A DNA stretch of 64,000 nucleotides, taken from positions 1,791,933 through 1,855,932 of the forward strand of contig CP129486.1 of the NCBI GenBank assembly GCA_030584005.1, in the 5' to 3' direction. The notes beneath the pieces were generated by a model, which was given only the letters and a program-made list of their open reading frames with translations, was not told the DNA's origin and did not search any database. Source of the DNA: Bdellovibrionota bacterium (GTDB lineage: Bacteria; Bdellovibrionota_C; UBA2361; JAFLCA01). This document shows, piece after piece, positions 8,189 to 16,809 of the stretch (positions within the stretch are counted from its first letter, which is position 1; each line of letters starts with the position of its first letter). Position numbers and translations under genes: made by a program.

Positions 8189-8599
8189 TCAAGACGCGAA
8201 CACCGCCGGGCCTTTCTTCCAGCTCGGCTGCTCGCTCAAGGCCGTGGCGGGCTGGCCGATGGCCTGCCCGATCACGGCATCGAGTGCACTGGCACTGGCC
8301 TTCCCGTCACGAACGGCGATCCGCACGGGCTCCGGGAGGTTGGGCCAGACGCCCCGTCCCGGATAGCCCTGGATCTGGATCTTGAGCCCCGTAATCGTTC
8401 TGCAGGGCTCAGCGGCCTCGCTCCAAACGGACACGAGTGCGCCTTCCCTCGTTGTACGCTGAAAGTGGGTGCCGATGGTTGTGGCACCACCATTCAGTGC
8501 ATCGCGGACACTCCACCGGACCGCGGTCGCGATATCGATGGTGTCCGTGTGTCCCCGGTGCGGGGTGCCGCTTCCATTCCTTCCATTGCTCCTTGCCAT
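8189..8599 (-). CDS. Unknown protein inside the hairpin-rich element
   Basis: 136 residues, not recognised. ATG at 8599 has a strong SD, GGGAGG, about 9 nt upstream. A longer frame to 8764 is open but lacks this signal. The product is soluble: a basic N-terminus (MARSNGRNGSGTPHRGH), then TDTIDIATAVRWSVRDALN, TTIGTHFQRTTREGALVSVW, and an extended segment GLKIQIQGYPGRGVWPNLPE, then a helix (SALDAVIGQAIGQ). An alternating alpha/beta pattern suggests a small folded domain, possibly nucleic-acid binding given the basic start. The stop is followed within 12 nt by the 11-bp hairpin at 8141-8177. Confidence 0.55.
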   Translation of the reverse strand: MARSNGRNGSGTPHRGHTDTIDIATAVRWSVRDALNGGATTIGTHFQRTTREGALVSVWSEAAEPCRTITGLKIQIQGYPGRGVWPNLPEPVRIAVRDGKASASALDAVIGQAIGQPATALSEQPSWKKGPAVFAS

Positions 8600-9032
8600 G
8601 GAATCTTCTCCTCCCGCTTCCCACCACGAATGACCAAGAGTCAAATGGGATTTGGGAATAAGTGCGTGCTCCGAAACCTCTATTTGCGATGAAAACCATT
8701 CCACCGCGAGTTCGGGCGGGAAAGCCACCGGATAGCCCAATGCCCTTCGCACCTGAACCCGCAATCAAGTTCGTCTACCCAGCTAGCATTGTCATCACAC
8801 CCTTCGTTGGTGTCGCGCGAGTTAAGTGCGCTGGAGAGAGCTGCTCCCTTGCCGCACACAAAACATGAACCACCTCCTTATACTAGATTCAGCTACTAGG
8901 CTATAGTGTGACCTGCGGCGAGGCCTGGAAGAACCGTGCGTAAAGTGGGAACCCTGGGGTAAACGGCGGGGCGGTGCCATCTCTCCCGTACTAGAATGGA
9001 AGGATCTTCGATTGTGTGAGGTTTAAATTCAA
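8600..9032. other. Intergenic region with a short minus-strand leader-like ORF
   Basis: Contains the right end of the repeat-bounded element. At 8822-8866 on the minus strand lies a 14-codon ORF (MFCVRQGSSSLQRT) preceded by an exceptionally strong SD, AAGGAGGTGGTTC, directly before ATG. Upstream, TATAGC near 8900 could be a -10 box. No other gene is supported. Confidence 0.35.
8822..8866 (-). CDS. 14-codon ORF with a near-perfect Shine-Dalgarno
   Basis: ATG at 8866 is preceded by TATAAGGAGGTGGTTC, the best ribosome-binding site in this part of the window, yet the frame closes after 14 codons. It may be a leader peptide, or the start of a gene whose body is lost. It reads toward the 8189-8599 gene, about 220 nt upstream of its start. 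Confidence 0.3.
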   Translation of the reverse strand: MFCVRQGSSSLQRT

Positions 9033-9692
9033 ATGCAGCCCGAGGAAGGTAGTGGTCACGCTGTAGCCAAATGTGGTTTGCGGCATAAGCATGTGCTGTC
9101 AGCATCCAGCGACAGCGCTGTTTTCTATCTTGTGCACGGCAGAGCCGGGACCGTTGATGTGATGTGGACTTTTAGGCGAGTGATCCCAGAGCACGCACAC
9201 ATTATTGCTGTTGAGGCTCCTATTCCCGATCCCCTCGGAGGCTTTAGCTGGTGGCTTGCTGACGATCCGGAGTGGAGGAACGTTGCGACCGATTCTCTGA
9301 ACATGCTCGTGCACTTTATCGAGGAAGCGGAAGCGCTCTACGGCATTCGCCCCCGCTATCGAGTCGCCCTTGGATTCTCTCAGGGTGGAGGGCTGCTTTC
9401 TCTGCTCCTCGAGAAGGGGGATCCACCGCTTTCTGCTCTTGGGCTTCTGGCGAGTTTCGTCATTGAGGGTCACAAGTATTCAGGGCCACACCCCCCTGTG
9501 TTCATAGCGCACGGCACCCAGGATGAAGCGGTCCGGATAGAGCGTGCCAGGGCAGGTGCAGCGTTCCTGCGCTCTCAGGGATTTGCCGTCACGATGGTTG
9601 AGGACGCTGTCGGGCATAAGGTGGGAAGCTCTGCAATGCGGCTGCTGAAAGGGTGGTTAGCAGACCCCAATAATGCAATCGCACTCCGCTAG
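9033..9692 (+). CDS. Alpha/beta-hydrolase, phospholipase/carboxylesterase type
   Basis: 219 residues. The nucleophile elbow GFSQGG (from ALGFSQGGGLLSLLL) is near residue 115. The acid is in FIAHGTQDEAV and the catalytic histidine in DAVGHKVG near the C-terminus. Together these give the Ser-Asp-His order of the YpfH/carboxylesterase family, which hydrolyses short acyl esters. An early strand YLVHGRAGTVDVMW supplies the oxyanion region. The first ~20 residues are poorly conserved in type, so the true start could lie later; GAGG is 11 nt before this ATG. The predicted enzyme is cytosolic, with no signal peptide. It stands alone. Confidence 0.8.
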   Translation: MQPEEGSGHAVAKCGLRHKHVLSASSDSAVFYLVHGRAGTVDVMWTFRRVIPEHAHIIAVEAPIPDPLGGFSWWLADDPEWRNVATDSLNMLVHFIEEAEALYGIRPRYRVALGFSQGGGLLSLLLEKGDPPLSALGLLASFVIEGHKYSGPHPPVFIAHGTQDEAVRIERARAGAAFLRSQGFAVTMVEDAVGHKVGSSAMRLLKGWLADPNNAIALR

Positions 9693-10102
9693 CATGCACC
9701 ACATCACTCCGAACGAGAGCAGTTTTTGCTTGCCTAGCAAGCAGCTCTGCTCTACTATGAGCGGTTCGATCCTTCCTGGAGAGTTCCGATGAAAATCAAC
9801 CCGCACAATTACTTCGTGCTGCGCGGCATATCGGCCGCTGGCTCACGAGATGCTGCCGCATTGATGGGTCGCATACTGACCTGTGTGCGGGCCTCTTCGC
9901 GATCGCTGCAGCTTCCGATCGTTCGTCAGCGTGTGGCCACTACTCGACGCAGCCCCTTCGGGTCATCGCAGCAACGATCACGTTGCTGACGAGCTTGAGC
10001 ACTTGTTGCCTGTCCGTGCGCCTGGAAACCACAGGGTGGGTGATCTCAAGATACTCTTAGCCGCAAACTTCCGAACCGTTTAAATTGATTGTCGGTGCAG
10101 AG
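9693..10102. other. Intergenic region with possible gene remnants
   Basis: An ATG at 9789 with GGAG 8 nt upstream opens a 66-codon frame (MKINPHNYFVLRGISAAG...) that turns basic and non-protein-like after about 30 codons. From about 9860 a different frame reads CAGLFAIAAASDRSS..., VIAATITLLTSL, which looks membrane-like but has no start codon. This may be a frameshifted small gene; I do not count it as intact. Confidence 0.25.
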
Positions 10103-11188
10103 TCAGCTGCGTTGCGTGAACGCCTGCAAACGAGCGAACCACGCTGCGGCGCGCCTCTCCACACGGTCATGACAGGCGAATGCAATGACCGCGGCTGCAA
10201 CACCCAATGCTCCAGTAATGCCGCCGGCCACGATCTGGCTCATCGACTGACTCATATAGGGTGCGGTCCCAGCGGTAAGTGCGCCGCAACCGATCAATGT
10301 AATCGGCGCAACCCAATTTGCAATCGATGCAACTAGTGTTTGGTTGGGTCTGAAGAGCTGACGTGGCGGATCGATTGCACCCTCGGCCGTAAGAGTATCG
10401 ATGGAGCGATCGACGCGAGGGACGGCCGTGATGCGGTACCAACGCCCTGCTTTGGGATAGATTCCGCAAAGCGCTTTTATGCCATAGGAGGTTCTCTCCA
10501 GCAGTGACGCGTTATAGGAGTGAAGCTCTACATCGAGAGATGCTGTCGAGACAGTGACTGGATGCTGCGGATTGACCGCGCGATCCTTCTTCACTGTGTC
10601 CACTAGATTATCAAATGCATGCGGATCAGCGCTTGCATCGCGGCTGTGCAATTGCTTTAGCACATCAATCAGGATACGAAGCGCAGGCTTCGAGGGCGTT
10701 GTTCCCTGGATCTTAAACCTTGAAATGCAGTCGCGCACACTCTCACTTGATGCCGCGACTTCGACTAGCTGATCTCTCAGCCGAACTCGTTCTCGAGATC
10801 CCAGCGAACGGATTGTTTGAGGAGGCACAAGGTGAAGGCCAATAGTGCTTGGGTCTCGCTGTGCTTGTGCAATAACACCCGGAGCAATCGGCTTAAGTCC
10901 TGTGAGATACTCCGCTATAGCGTCGCTACGGGAACGCGATGGTTCGGTGCGCTTCTCGACCGATACGTGGAGCGTGTCTGTGTTCTGAGTCTGGAGAGCG
11001 GGCTGGGCTGAGCCACTGCTCAGTCGGAGGATCTGCCCCGCGTGTGCTGCCACGTTAAGGTGCGGGCGCACGGGAGTTGTCAGATCATCCACCCTTAGCG
11101 TGTGATTGCTCGCCGGCCCCGTTGAGGCTGATTGAGCAGGCGTGGAGACGCTGCGATTGGCTAAGGCTTGGTCGTGGCGAGGAGTCAC
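10103..11188 (-). CDS. Orphan protein with C-terminal double hydrophobic segment
   Basis: 361 residues, not recognised. GTG at 11188 has AAGGAA at a 6-nt spacing. Residues 1-95 are Ser/Thr/Pro/Ala-rich and probably disordered. A helical middle follows (LGSRERVRLRDQLVEVAASS, PALRILIDVLKQLHS). Then comes a beta-like part (HPVTVSTASLDVELHSYN). About residues 290-345 form two hydrophobic segments (ANWVAPITLIGCGALTAG and QIVAGGITGALGVAAAVIAF). The C-terminus is basic. The plan of a disordered head plus a small-residue hairpin resembles translocated or membrane-inserting proteins, but this is speculative. Neighbours give no clue. Confidence 0.65.
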   Translation of the reverse strand: MTPRHDQALANRSVSTPAQSASTGPASNHTLRVDDLTTPVRPHLNVAAHAGQILRLSSGSAQPALQTQNTDTLHVSVEKRTEPSRSRSDAIAEYLTGLKPIAPGVIAQAQRDPSTIGLHLVPPQTIRSLGSRERVRLRDQLVEVAASSESVRDCISRFKIQGTTPSKPALRILIDVLKQLHSRDASADPHAFDNLVDTVKKDRAVNPQHPVTVSTASLDVELHSYNASLLERTSYGIKALCGIYPKAGRWYRITAVPRVDRSIDTLTAEGAIDPPRQLFRPNQTLVASIANWVAPITLIGCGALTAGTAPYMSQSMSQIVAGGITGALGVAAAVIAFACHDRVERRAAAWFARLQAFTQRS

Positions 11189-11366
11189 CGAGATTCCTTA
11201 AATAGAAAGCACCAGGTAGCACACGGAGCTGTTATGATGAATGGGCGGTCTCCGGTGCCGCAAAAGGACGCACCATAATCCGCCATGATAACACCCCCTG
11301 CTCGGGAGGTTGCACAACCTAGATAGTATCCTGAAAAGACATATCTTTTAATGCGACTTAGCTGCA

Positions 11367-12860
11367 TTACTCTCCGGCTTCAGGTGATGAAGCAGCTAAC
11401 TGTTTTAAGTCCAGCAGGTATCTGATGGGGCCACTACTCCAACAGCCACGACACGTCTTTACCTCGATGAAGTAGCGACCATCGCTTGGTATGGAAAACG
11501 GGGAGGTCTTTCCTGAAGGATCAAATCGCACCTCTTCGTCGATGGTTCCTTGGCCATACTCGTCGAAGACCCGCAGTTTTACGGAACTTGTAAAGGAACT
11601 TTCGGGAACAATTCCGATGAAATAGCGTTCACCCTGCTTGGCATCAAATGCGAAGACATCTATGTCGTCACTATCGAGGAAATAATTACTCGAATGTCGG
11701 CCAGGGGGTATGAGCACGGCAGATTCCATAGTCTGACCCGCTTCTGTGTCAGTACCCCCATCACCGAGCACTTCCAATGAGTATAGAAATGTAGCTCCGT
11801 CTGAGTGCTGCGGGACGGATCCACCCGCCAATAGGTAATACGCTCCTGGCGACGTAATTAGGCCACCGTCCTCCCCCATGGCAAATTGCTTGCCTGACCG
11901 GTAGCCCAGATCGGGAGCCGAAGCGCTAAAGACCTCGGCGCGGTTCGAATCAAGCAGCGCTACCCGTGCGGAGGGCGAGGTGGTCTCTTGGAATGAGTTT
12001 CCCGACATCTTAAGGCCTTTCTCCAATGTCTTCACCTTCAAATGAAACCGTGAAGGGCCAGCGACTTTGACTGCGAAGTAATCAAACTCGTCCGGACGCT
12101 GATGGTGATCGAGTCTGTACTCCACATCAGAATCTATTGGTACGGCAGTTTCAAAGCTGTCGCCGCCGCGGATGGGCGTCCCGTAGACGCTTTTCTCCTT
12201 TCTAATGATAAGAGAGGTGACCGTGGCCTCCTTGAGTGCAGCGCTGAGTTCACCGGAATTGGCGGCTCTGAAGTACTTGCCATTTCCTGCCTGGGCGATG
12301 GCTTTCAGCTCAGACTCGGCTTTAGCGTTGACATCAAAGCCGACCGTGTAAACGCGCACATTAAATCCATTTGCGATGAGCCGCTCTACGGTCGCCTTGG
12401 GATCGCCGCCACAGGTTTCCTCACCATCACTAAGGAGAATGATGACCTTTTCCGACTCACGGTCTATCGAGAAATCGTTTTGCGACTGCTCGAGGGAATA
12501 CGCGGTCGGCGTGTAGCCGAGAGGTGATACCGATTCGAGTAATGATGCAATCTTGGCCGCATCTGGTAACCCCATAGGGATAGAGAGCTCTGAGTCCTTA
12601 CAGCTATCCGTCTTGTTGTTCTGGGGGACGCGATGCCCGTAAAGCCGGATTCCCACATGGGATCCCTCGGGAACTTCCGATAGCGCCCCGAGCAGGGCTT
12701 TTCTTGCGGAATCAATCTTTACCTCTCCCTGGACTGAGGCGCGCATAGAGCCAGACACATCGAGCAGGAAGAGAACATCAGTTGCAGCGTGTGCAACTGC
12801 ACTCAATGCAAGACTGAGGGACACAGCGAGAATCAAGATGGGGGAATTCCGACGTTCCAT
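11367..12860 (-). CDS. Secreted von Willebrand factor A domain protein
   Basis: 497 residues from the ATG at 12860; a longer frame from 12902 would bury the signal peptide. Signal peptide ILAVSLSLALSAVAHA. The vWA domain covers roughly residues 28-230, with a complete MIDAS: DVSGSM, then a Thr in the TPTAYSL loop and Asp in LLSDGEETCGG. The last also carries a Cys pair with CKDSEL, likely a disulfide. Then two jelly-roll-like periplasmic domains follow (SFETAVPIDSDVEYR...DEFDYFAVKV and ESAVLIPPGRHSSNYFLDSDDIDVFAF), like pre-peptidase C-terminal domains. It ends with a CRGC motif. Probably periplasmic or surface-bound and metal-dependent in ligand binding. It is monocistronic. Confidence 0.8.
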   Translation of the reverse strand: MERRNSPILILAVSLSLALSAVAHAATDVLFLLDVSGSMRASVQGEVKIDSARKALLGALSEVPEGSHVGIRLYGHRVPQNNKTDSCKDSELSIPMGLPDAAKIASLLESVSPLGYTPTAYSLEQSQNDFSIDRESEKVIILLSDGEETCGGDPKATVERLIANGFNVRVYTVGFDVNAKAESELKAIAQAGNGKYFRAANSGELSAALKEATVTSLIIRKEKSVYGTPIRGGDSFETAVPIDSDVEYRLDHHQRPDEFDYFAVKVAGPSRFHLKVKTLEKGLKMSGNSFQETTSPSARVALLDSNRAEVFSASAPDLGYRSGKQFAMGEDGGLITSPGAYYLLAGGSVPQHSDGATFLYSLEVLGDGGTDTEAGQTMESAVLIPPGRHSSNYFLDSDDIDVFAFDAKQGERYFIGIVPESSFTSSVKLRVFDEYGQGTIDEEVRFDPSGKTSPFSIPSDGRYFIEVKTCRGCWSSGPIRYLLDLKQLAASSPEAGE

Positions 12861-13250
12861 GAGAGAACCACTACCTACCAGAAAGGACGGACACACACAC
12901 ACGAGTAAGGAATAGCGAGAAAAGCAAGTGCCGTGCCACAGTGATTCATGCGAACTCGACTGATGGTGACCGGAAAAGCGGCTCCTCTATACTACGAAGA
13001 ACTCTTGGGTGCTCGCTTCGAGGGATATGCTGCCTAAAATCAGTGTCTCCCTAGATGCGTAGAATACCTGACAAACTGGCGTCGTCGTGAGTGGACCAAG
13101 AGAGTGAGACACTATAGCAGGTCGTTGCAGCAGCCTCGTCAGTGAGTTTGGCTCTGTGATTATAAGTGTGTAAGTTCCGGGACCGTTGGTACGGCGCCGG
13201 GAGATGAGTTACATAAGTATGCCAGTGCTCGAGCGTTAGGGAAATGGGAA
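12861..13250. other. Intergenic region
   Basis: About 390 nt between two minus-strand genes. A minus-strand frame at 13051-13275 is open but has no SD and overlaps the end of the small lipoprotein gene. A ttccgggaccgttggtacggcgccggga stretch near 13167 can fold. Nothing else is clear. Confidence 0.3.
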
Positions 13251-13523
13251 CTAGCGTTGCCAACGCTTCTCCCACTCTCGAAGTCTCTCCACTGTCTTCA
13301 CAGCGAGCTGAATAAAGGTGTCGATCTGTTCTTCTGGCACGGTCTTGCGGTCCTGATGCCCGCCTAGATATGCAGCCATGAATTGCCCGACGTAGTGATG
13401 TACGAGCCCAAGCTCACTTTCGCTCATCGGATGTTCAGCCATATAATGCCCCATAGATCTCGTGCCGCATGACGATATAACTATCGGCAGTAATGGTAAA
13501 ATCCTAATCAAGAAATCGGGCAT
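13251..13523 (-). CDS. Small putative lipoprotein
   Basis: 90 residues, not recognised. The N-terminus (MPDFLIRILPLLPIVISSC) fits a lipoprotein signal with the lipid-bearing Cys at 19. The mature part is helical and charged (EEQIDTFIQLAVKTVERLREWEKRW) after an HYVGQFMAAYLGG segment. No strong SD is seen before the ATG. Likely anchored in the inner or outer membrane. Function unknown. Confidence 0.5.
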   Translation of the reverse strand: MPDFLIRILPLLPIVISSCGTRSMGHYMAEHPMSESELGLVHHYVGQFMAAYLGGHQDRKTVPEEQIDTFIQLAVKTVERLREWEKRWQR

Positions 13524-13726
13524 GGGAGCGAGCTTTTTATCTCGCGTTGACTGGGTCGTTGATTTCCAGCACTATGTTCTGAGTAAACGAGGTCATCCGT
13601 ATGTCACCTTTCTCTTCGGATATAGAGCTCTGTAAGCCGCCATTCACCGCAGCACGGCTTACCCGTGGTCCAGTAATTCCCTGATGAGGGGAGAGGTGTA
13701 TCTAGAGCGTATCCGGAAGGGGCCGA

Positions 13727-13817
13727 CCATGGCCGTTTCCGAAACGGCCAAGCAAAGACGGGGCCCCGAAACACCCTCTCTTTACGGCCTTCCAAACGCC
13801 TAGCGGCGTTTGAGCAA
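13727..13817 (+). repeat. 91-nt intergenic repeat, copy 1
   Basis: Aligns without gaps to 19368-19458; I count 11 mismatches in 91 positions. Both copies end in the same hairpin, AAACGCC-tagc-GGCGTTT, followed by gagcaa, and contain ggccccgaaacaccc. In this copy an extra stem, GGCCGTTTCcgaaACGGCC, is present in the first half. Both copies lie in the same orientation between genes. Confidence 0.8.
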
Positions 13818-13860
13818 GCCATCGATGGCTTGCCTAGAGCGCATCACCGGAGGCGCTCTA
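13814..13860. repeat. Two adjacent perfect palindromes
   Basis: GCAAGCCATCGATGGCTTGC (13814-13833) is a perfect 20-bp palindrome overlapping the tail of the 91-nt repeat. It is followed at once by TAGAGCGC/GCGCTCTA (13835-13860) with a 10-nt loop. No T-run follows. These could be parts of a repetitive extragenic palindrome cluster. Confidence 0.7.
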
Positions 13861-14084
13861 GTGATGCACGGAACGAGTCCCAGACATGGGGCATGTTCTG
13901 CCGCTTCTAGACGCCGTTGGTGTGTAGTGGGAGTGGTAGCACTTCATAGCGCACTGCTCATTTTCTCCCTCTCATTTCCTGTGCCGTAATTTTTAACAAC
14001 CTATTTGAACCCTTGACCGTCTCGCGATGCCCTGATGCCGTTGTGCAAGGGCAGCGGCTGGCAGTCATAAAAACGTGTTGACCT
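13861..14084. other. Leader region of the ABC-F gene
   Basis: About 220 nt upstream of the ABC-F start. It includes tttttaacaacc near 13990 and ttgacc 10 nt before the ATG. No classical SD is seen before the ATG at 14085. ABC-F genes are often controlled by leader attenuation, but I see no clear leader peptide or attenuator. Confidence 0.25.
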
Positions 14085-15569
14085 ATGACGCTTATTTCAC
14101 TTCAGTCAATTTACTTTCGCCTCGGGAAAACGGTGCTCTTTGATAACCTCGATCTCTCCATGATGCGGGGTGAGCGGGCCGGCCTTGTGGGAAGGAACGG
14201 TTCCGGCAAATCGACGCTGCTTCAGATAATGGGGGGACTCCTTGAGCCGGAGAGCGGCTCTATAGTGCGTACACACGGCATTCAGATCGGGTATGTGGCA
14301 CAGGTCGTGCCGCCTTCGATCGCGCAGATCGGTGTATTCGATGCGGTCGCAGAGAAGATCGAGGGCGGCTATATCGGCAGCCCCTCCGACTACAGGATCG
14401 AAAGGCTGTTGGAGAACCTTGGTATTGATGAGCAGCTCTATTGGGAGCCGTTGGGAACCCTGAGCGGGGGAGAGGCTAATCGTGCGCTCCTGGCCCGTGC
14501 ACTGATAGCTGAGCCAGATCTGCTGCTGCTTGATGAGCCAACAAATCACATGGACATGGCTTCGATTGAGCGTTTAGAGCGAACACTTGCTGGCCTGCGG
14601 TCGACCGCGGTGCTCCTTGTTTCCCATGACCGACGGCTGCTCGACACACTCACATCGAGCTCCCACTTTTTAAGAAACGGCAAGATACACACTTTCAACA
14701 GCGCCTACTCGAAGGCGCGAGAGGCACTGGCCGAACAAGATGCGGCGGCGCTGCTCCGTCGCAAGAGTCAGGAGAGAGAGGTCCAACGTATTCAGAGCTC
14801 TGCAGCAAGGCTTGCTCAATGGGGAAAGGTCTTCGATAACGAGAAGTTTTCAAGGAAGGCCAAGAGCATGCTCCGCCGCGCCGAGCGATTGACCGAAGAG
14901 ATGGTCAGTACAGCGCCGGCTGCAAGGGGCAGTGTGCGCATTGCAACCGGCCTGCTCGACGTCGCGCGACTGCTGCGCGTGTATGACCACGAGGTGCGGC
15001 GGCCTGATGGTGCAACGCTCTTCCGAATACGGGAGTTGCTTCTTTGCCCAGGCGAGCGAGTAGCGATTACTGGACAGAACGGCTGCGGAAAGTCCACTTT
15101 TCTGCGAAGTATTGTGAGCCTGTGGCGCAGCGGCCATGCCGTAGGGGGCATTTCGCTCAATCCAGGACTTCAGATCGGGTATTACGATCAAGATCTCAGT
15201 CATCTCGCAGCAGATCAGAGCATAGCCGAGTGCCTCGCGGAGTGTGGTAGTGGCATGACGCAGCAACTAGTTGCTGAAGTAGTGCGGGCTGGGTTTCCGT
15301 ATGAGCGGCTCGGGGACAAAATCGGGGTGCTAAGTGGGGGAGAGAGGGCTAGGATTAGCCTGCTTCGCCTAAAGCTCATGCAGTGCAACCTGCTTCTGCT
15401 TGATGAGCCGTCCAATCACCTCGACATAGAAGGCATAGAGCAGCTTGAAGAGCAGTTGGTGAATAACGAGACAAGCTGTCTCTTTGTCTCCCACGACCGG
15501 GACTTCATCCAACGGATCAGCACCAGGATTCTAAGGGTCGAGAGAGGGGAGTTGGTGCCCGTGGCATAG
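14085..15569 (+). CDS. ABC-F family ATPase
   Basis: 494 residues with two ABC ATPase domains and no membrane part. Walker A GRNGSGKST is at about 36-44 and GQNGCGKST in the second half. Signatures are LSGGEANRALLARAL and LSGGERARISLLRL. Walker B is LLLLDEPTNHMD and LLLLDEPSNHLD. The linker between domains (about 225-300) is charged and helical. ABC-F proteins act on the ribosome E-site, in translation control (EttA, Uup) or antibiotic protection. The linker is short and the proteins cannot be subtyped by eye. The C-terminus has no Uup-type coiled coil. It converges with purM, with 18 bp between the stops. Confidence 0.88.
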   Translation: MTLISLQSIYFRLGKTVLFDNLDLSMMRGERAGLVGRNGSGKSTLLQIMGGLLEPESGSIVRTHGIQIGYVAQVVPPSIAQIGVFDAVAEKIEGGYIGSPSDYRIERLLENLGIDEQLYWEPLGTLSGGEANRALLARALIAEPDLLLLDEPTNHMDMASIERLERTLAGLRSTAVLLVSHDRRLLDTLTSSSHFLRNGKIHTFNSAYSKAREALAEQDAAALLRRKSQEREVQRIQSSAARLAQWGKVFDNEKFSRKAKSMLRRAERLTEEMVSTAPAARGSVRIATGLLDVARLLRVYDHEVRRPDGATLFRIRELLLCPGERVAITGQNGCGKSTFLRSIVSLWRSGHAVGGISLNPGLQIGYYDQDLSHLAADQSIAECLAECGSGMTQQLVAEVVRAGFPYERLGDKIGVLSGGERARISLLRLKLMQCNLLLLDEPSNHLDIEGIEQLEEQLVNNETSCLFVSHDRDFIQRISTRILRVERGELVPVA

Positions 15570-15587
15570 ATCTTCCCAATCGAAAAA

Positions 15588-16634
15588 TTATTGGAGGAGG
15601 AGCGAGCCTGCGCAAGAGACCGGCTCGTCACCACTCATAATCGTACCTATCGGGTATGTGTGGTGCCCGAATGACTCGAAGCACTCTTTTATCGAGGCTA
15701 CCTGGCTTTTTGGCGCTACGACCACGAGGCCTACACCCAAGTTGAATGTTCTGAGCATCTCTGCTTGAGCCACGTTTCCCGCCTTTGCGATCGCCCGGAA
15801 GATCTCAAGCACCTCAATCGACCGCAGGTCGACGCGGGCTTGGAGCCCTTGCGGTATTATTCGAGACAGGTTGTCGACGAGGCCGCCACCTGTGATATGA
15901 GCCAATCCATGAATCACGGCCTCTGAAAAGAGCTGCTGCAGAGGATGATTGTAGCAGCGGTGGGGGATCAATATCTGCTCAAGAAAGGTTGAGTCCCCGA
16001 CGCGCTGATGCGCAAGTCCCGGTTGTTGGTCCAACAGCGACCTGACAAGGGTATAGCCATTGGTATGGACTCCACTCGATGCCACAGCCAGAATGACGTC
16101 GCCCTCCTCAATCTTTGAACCATCTATTATCTTTGCTCGGTCAACGACTCCTATGCAGCATGCCGATAGAATGTAGGTGCCGGGCGGCACCACCCTCGGC
16201 TGTTCCGACGTTTCTCCGCCCACAAGATCGCAGCCTTCTGTTCGACAGGCGTCTGCGATGGTGTCAACCAAGGCAACCACAACATCCTTCTCCAGCTTGC
16301 CGCAGATAATAGTGTCTTGCAGTAGGAGCGGTTTAGCCCCCATAACGATCGTGTCGTTGATAATGTGGTTGACTAGATCATGGCCGATCGCCGGCAGCCT
16401 CCCATACTGCGCTGCCAAGAGCTGCTTGGACCCCGGTTCCTCCATTTTCACGACCAACACTGGGGAAGCCATCTCCGGGAATCGGAAGTCGTACAAAGAG
16501 GCGAAAGCACCCAGTGAGTTCATCACCCGCGGATTGGCGGTGGCAAGCGATTTAGCCATCTGGCGCTTGGCGGCATCAGCCGTGTCGATACTCACCCCCG
16601 ATTGTTCGTAACTGAGGGCATTTTTGCTTGTCAT
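15588..16634 (-). CDS. purM: Phosphoribosylformylglycinamidine cyclo-ligase (AIR synthetase)
   Basis: 348 residues from ATG 16634 (MTSKNALSYEQSGVSID). It catalyses the ATP-dependent ring closure of FGAM to AIR in purine synthesis. Family motifs in order: YEQSGVSIDTAD, GAFASLYDF, then the PurM active-site stretch IGHDLVNHIINDTIVMGAKPLLLQD, VGGETSEQP, ASSGVHTNGYTLVR, and the C-terminal HITGGGLVDNLSRIIP. Length is normal. The start is weakly supported by SD, but translation beginning at MTSK fits the family N-terminus. Other purine genes lie 4 kb away on the other strand (purB-purS-purQ). Confidence 0.95.
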   Translation of the reverse strand: MTSKNALSYEQSGVSIDTADAAKRQMAKSLATANPRVMNSLGAFASLYDFRFPEMASPVLVVKMEEPGSKQLLAAQYGRLPAIGHDLVNHIINDTIVMGAKPLLLQDTIICGKLEKDVVVALVDTIADACRTEGCDLVGGETSEQPRVVPPGTYILSACCIGVVDRAKIIDGSKIEEGDVILAVASSGVHTNGYTLVRSLLDQQPGLAHQRVGDSTFLEQILIPHRCYNHPLQQLFSEAVIHGLAHITGGGLVDNLSRIIPQGLQARVDLRSIEVLEIFRAIAKAGNVAQAEMLRTFNLGVGLVVVAPKSQVASIKECFESFGHHTYPIGTIMSGDEPVSCAGSLLLQ

Positions 16635-16809
16635 ACACCAAATCTCAATGCAGGGCTGGGGGACTGAAAGGGATAGCATCCCCATATGTTCCGAAAACTA
16701 TCTCACACATGGACTCCCGACCGTGTATGAGGCGCTCCAAGCTGCCAATGCCTTCTCCGTTCCCCCAGCAGGCTTAAGGTAACTTCTAGCATGGAGCTGA
16801 GACCGCGTC

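Larger units (their letters stand above)
7828..8715. mobile_element. Possible repeat-bounded element (~0.89 kb)
   Basis: The left end, gtgctccgaaac followed by tcgcggtgg (7828-7848), is echoed twice at the right end. A direct 12-nt copy of gtgctccgaaac lies at 8666-8677. An inverted copy, ccaccgcgagttcgg, lies at 8701-8715 and matches the reverse complement of 7833-7848 with one base missing. Between them lie the hairpin chain and one minus-strand gene. No transposase is present, so this would be a non-autonomous or excised-type element. The repeats are seen; mobility is inference. Confidence 0.35.

Noticed and set aside
7819..8385. 188-codon Arg/Ser-rich plus-strand ORF
   Set aside because: Low-complexity basic composition from structured GC-rich DNA; no family or SD.
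8009..8692. 227-codon plus-strand ORF across the hairpin region
   Set aside because: Composition is typical of a shadow in GC-rich DNA, it has no SD, and it is antisense to the better-supported gene at 8189-8599.
11936..11960. tRNA T-arm-like ggttcgaatc
   Set aside because: Lies inside the vWA gene in frame; no acceptor or anticodon stems around it.
13051..13275. 74-codon minus-strand ORF
   Set aside because: No SD and overlaps the end of the small lipoprotein gene in another frame.
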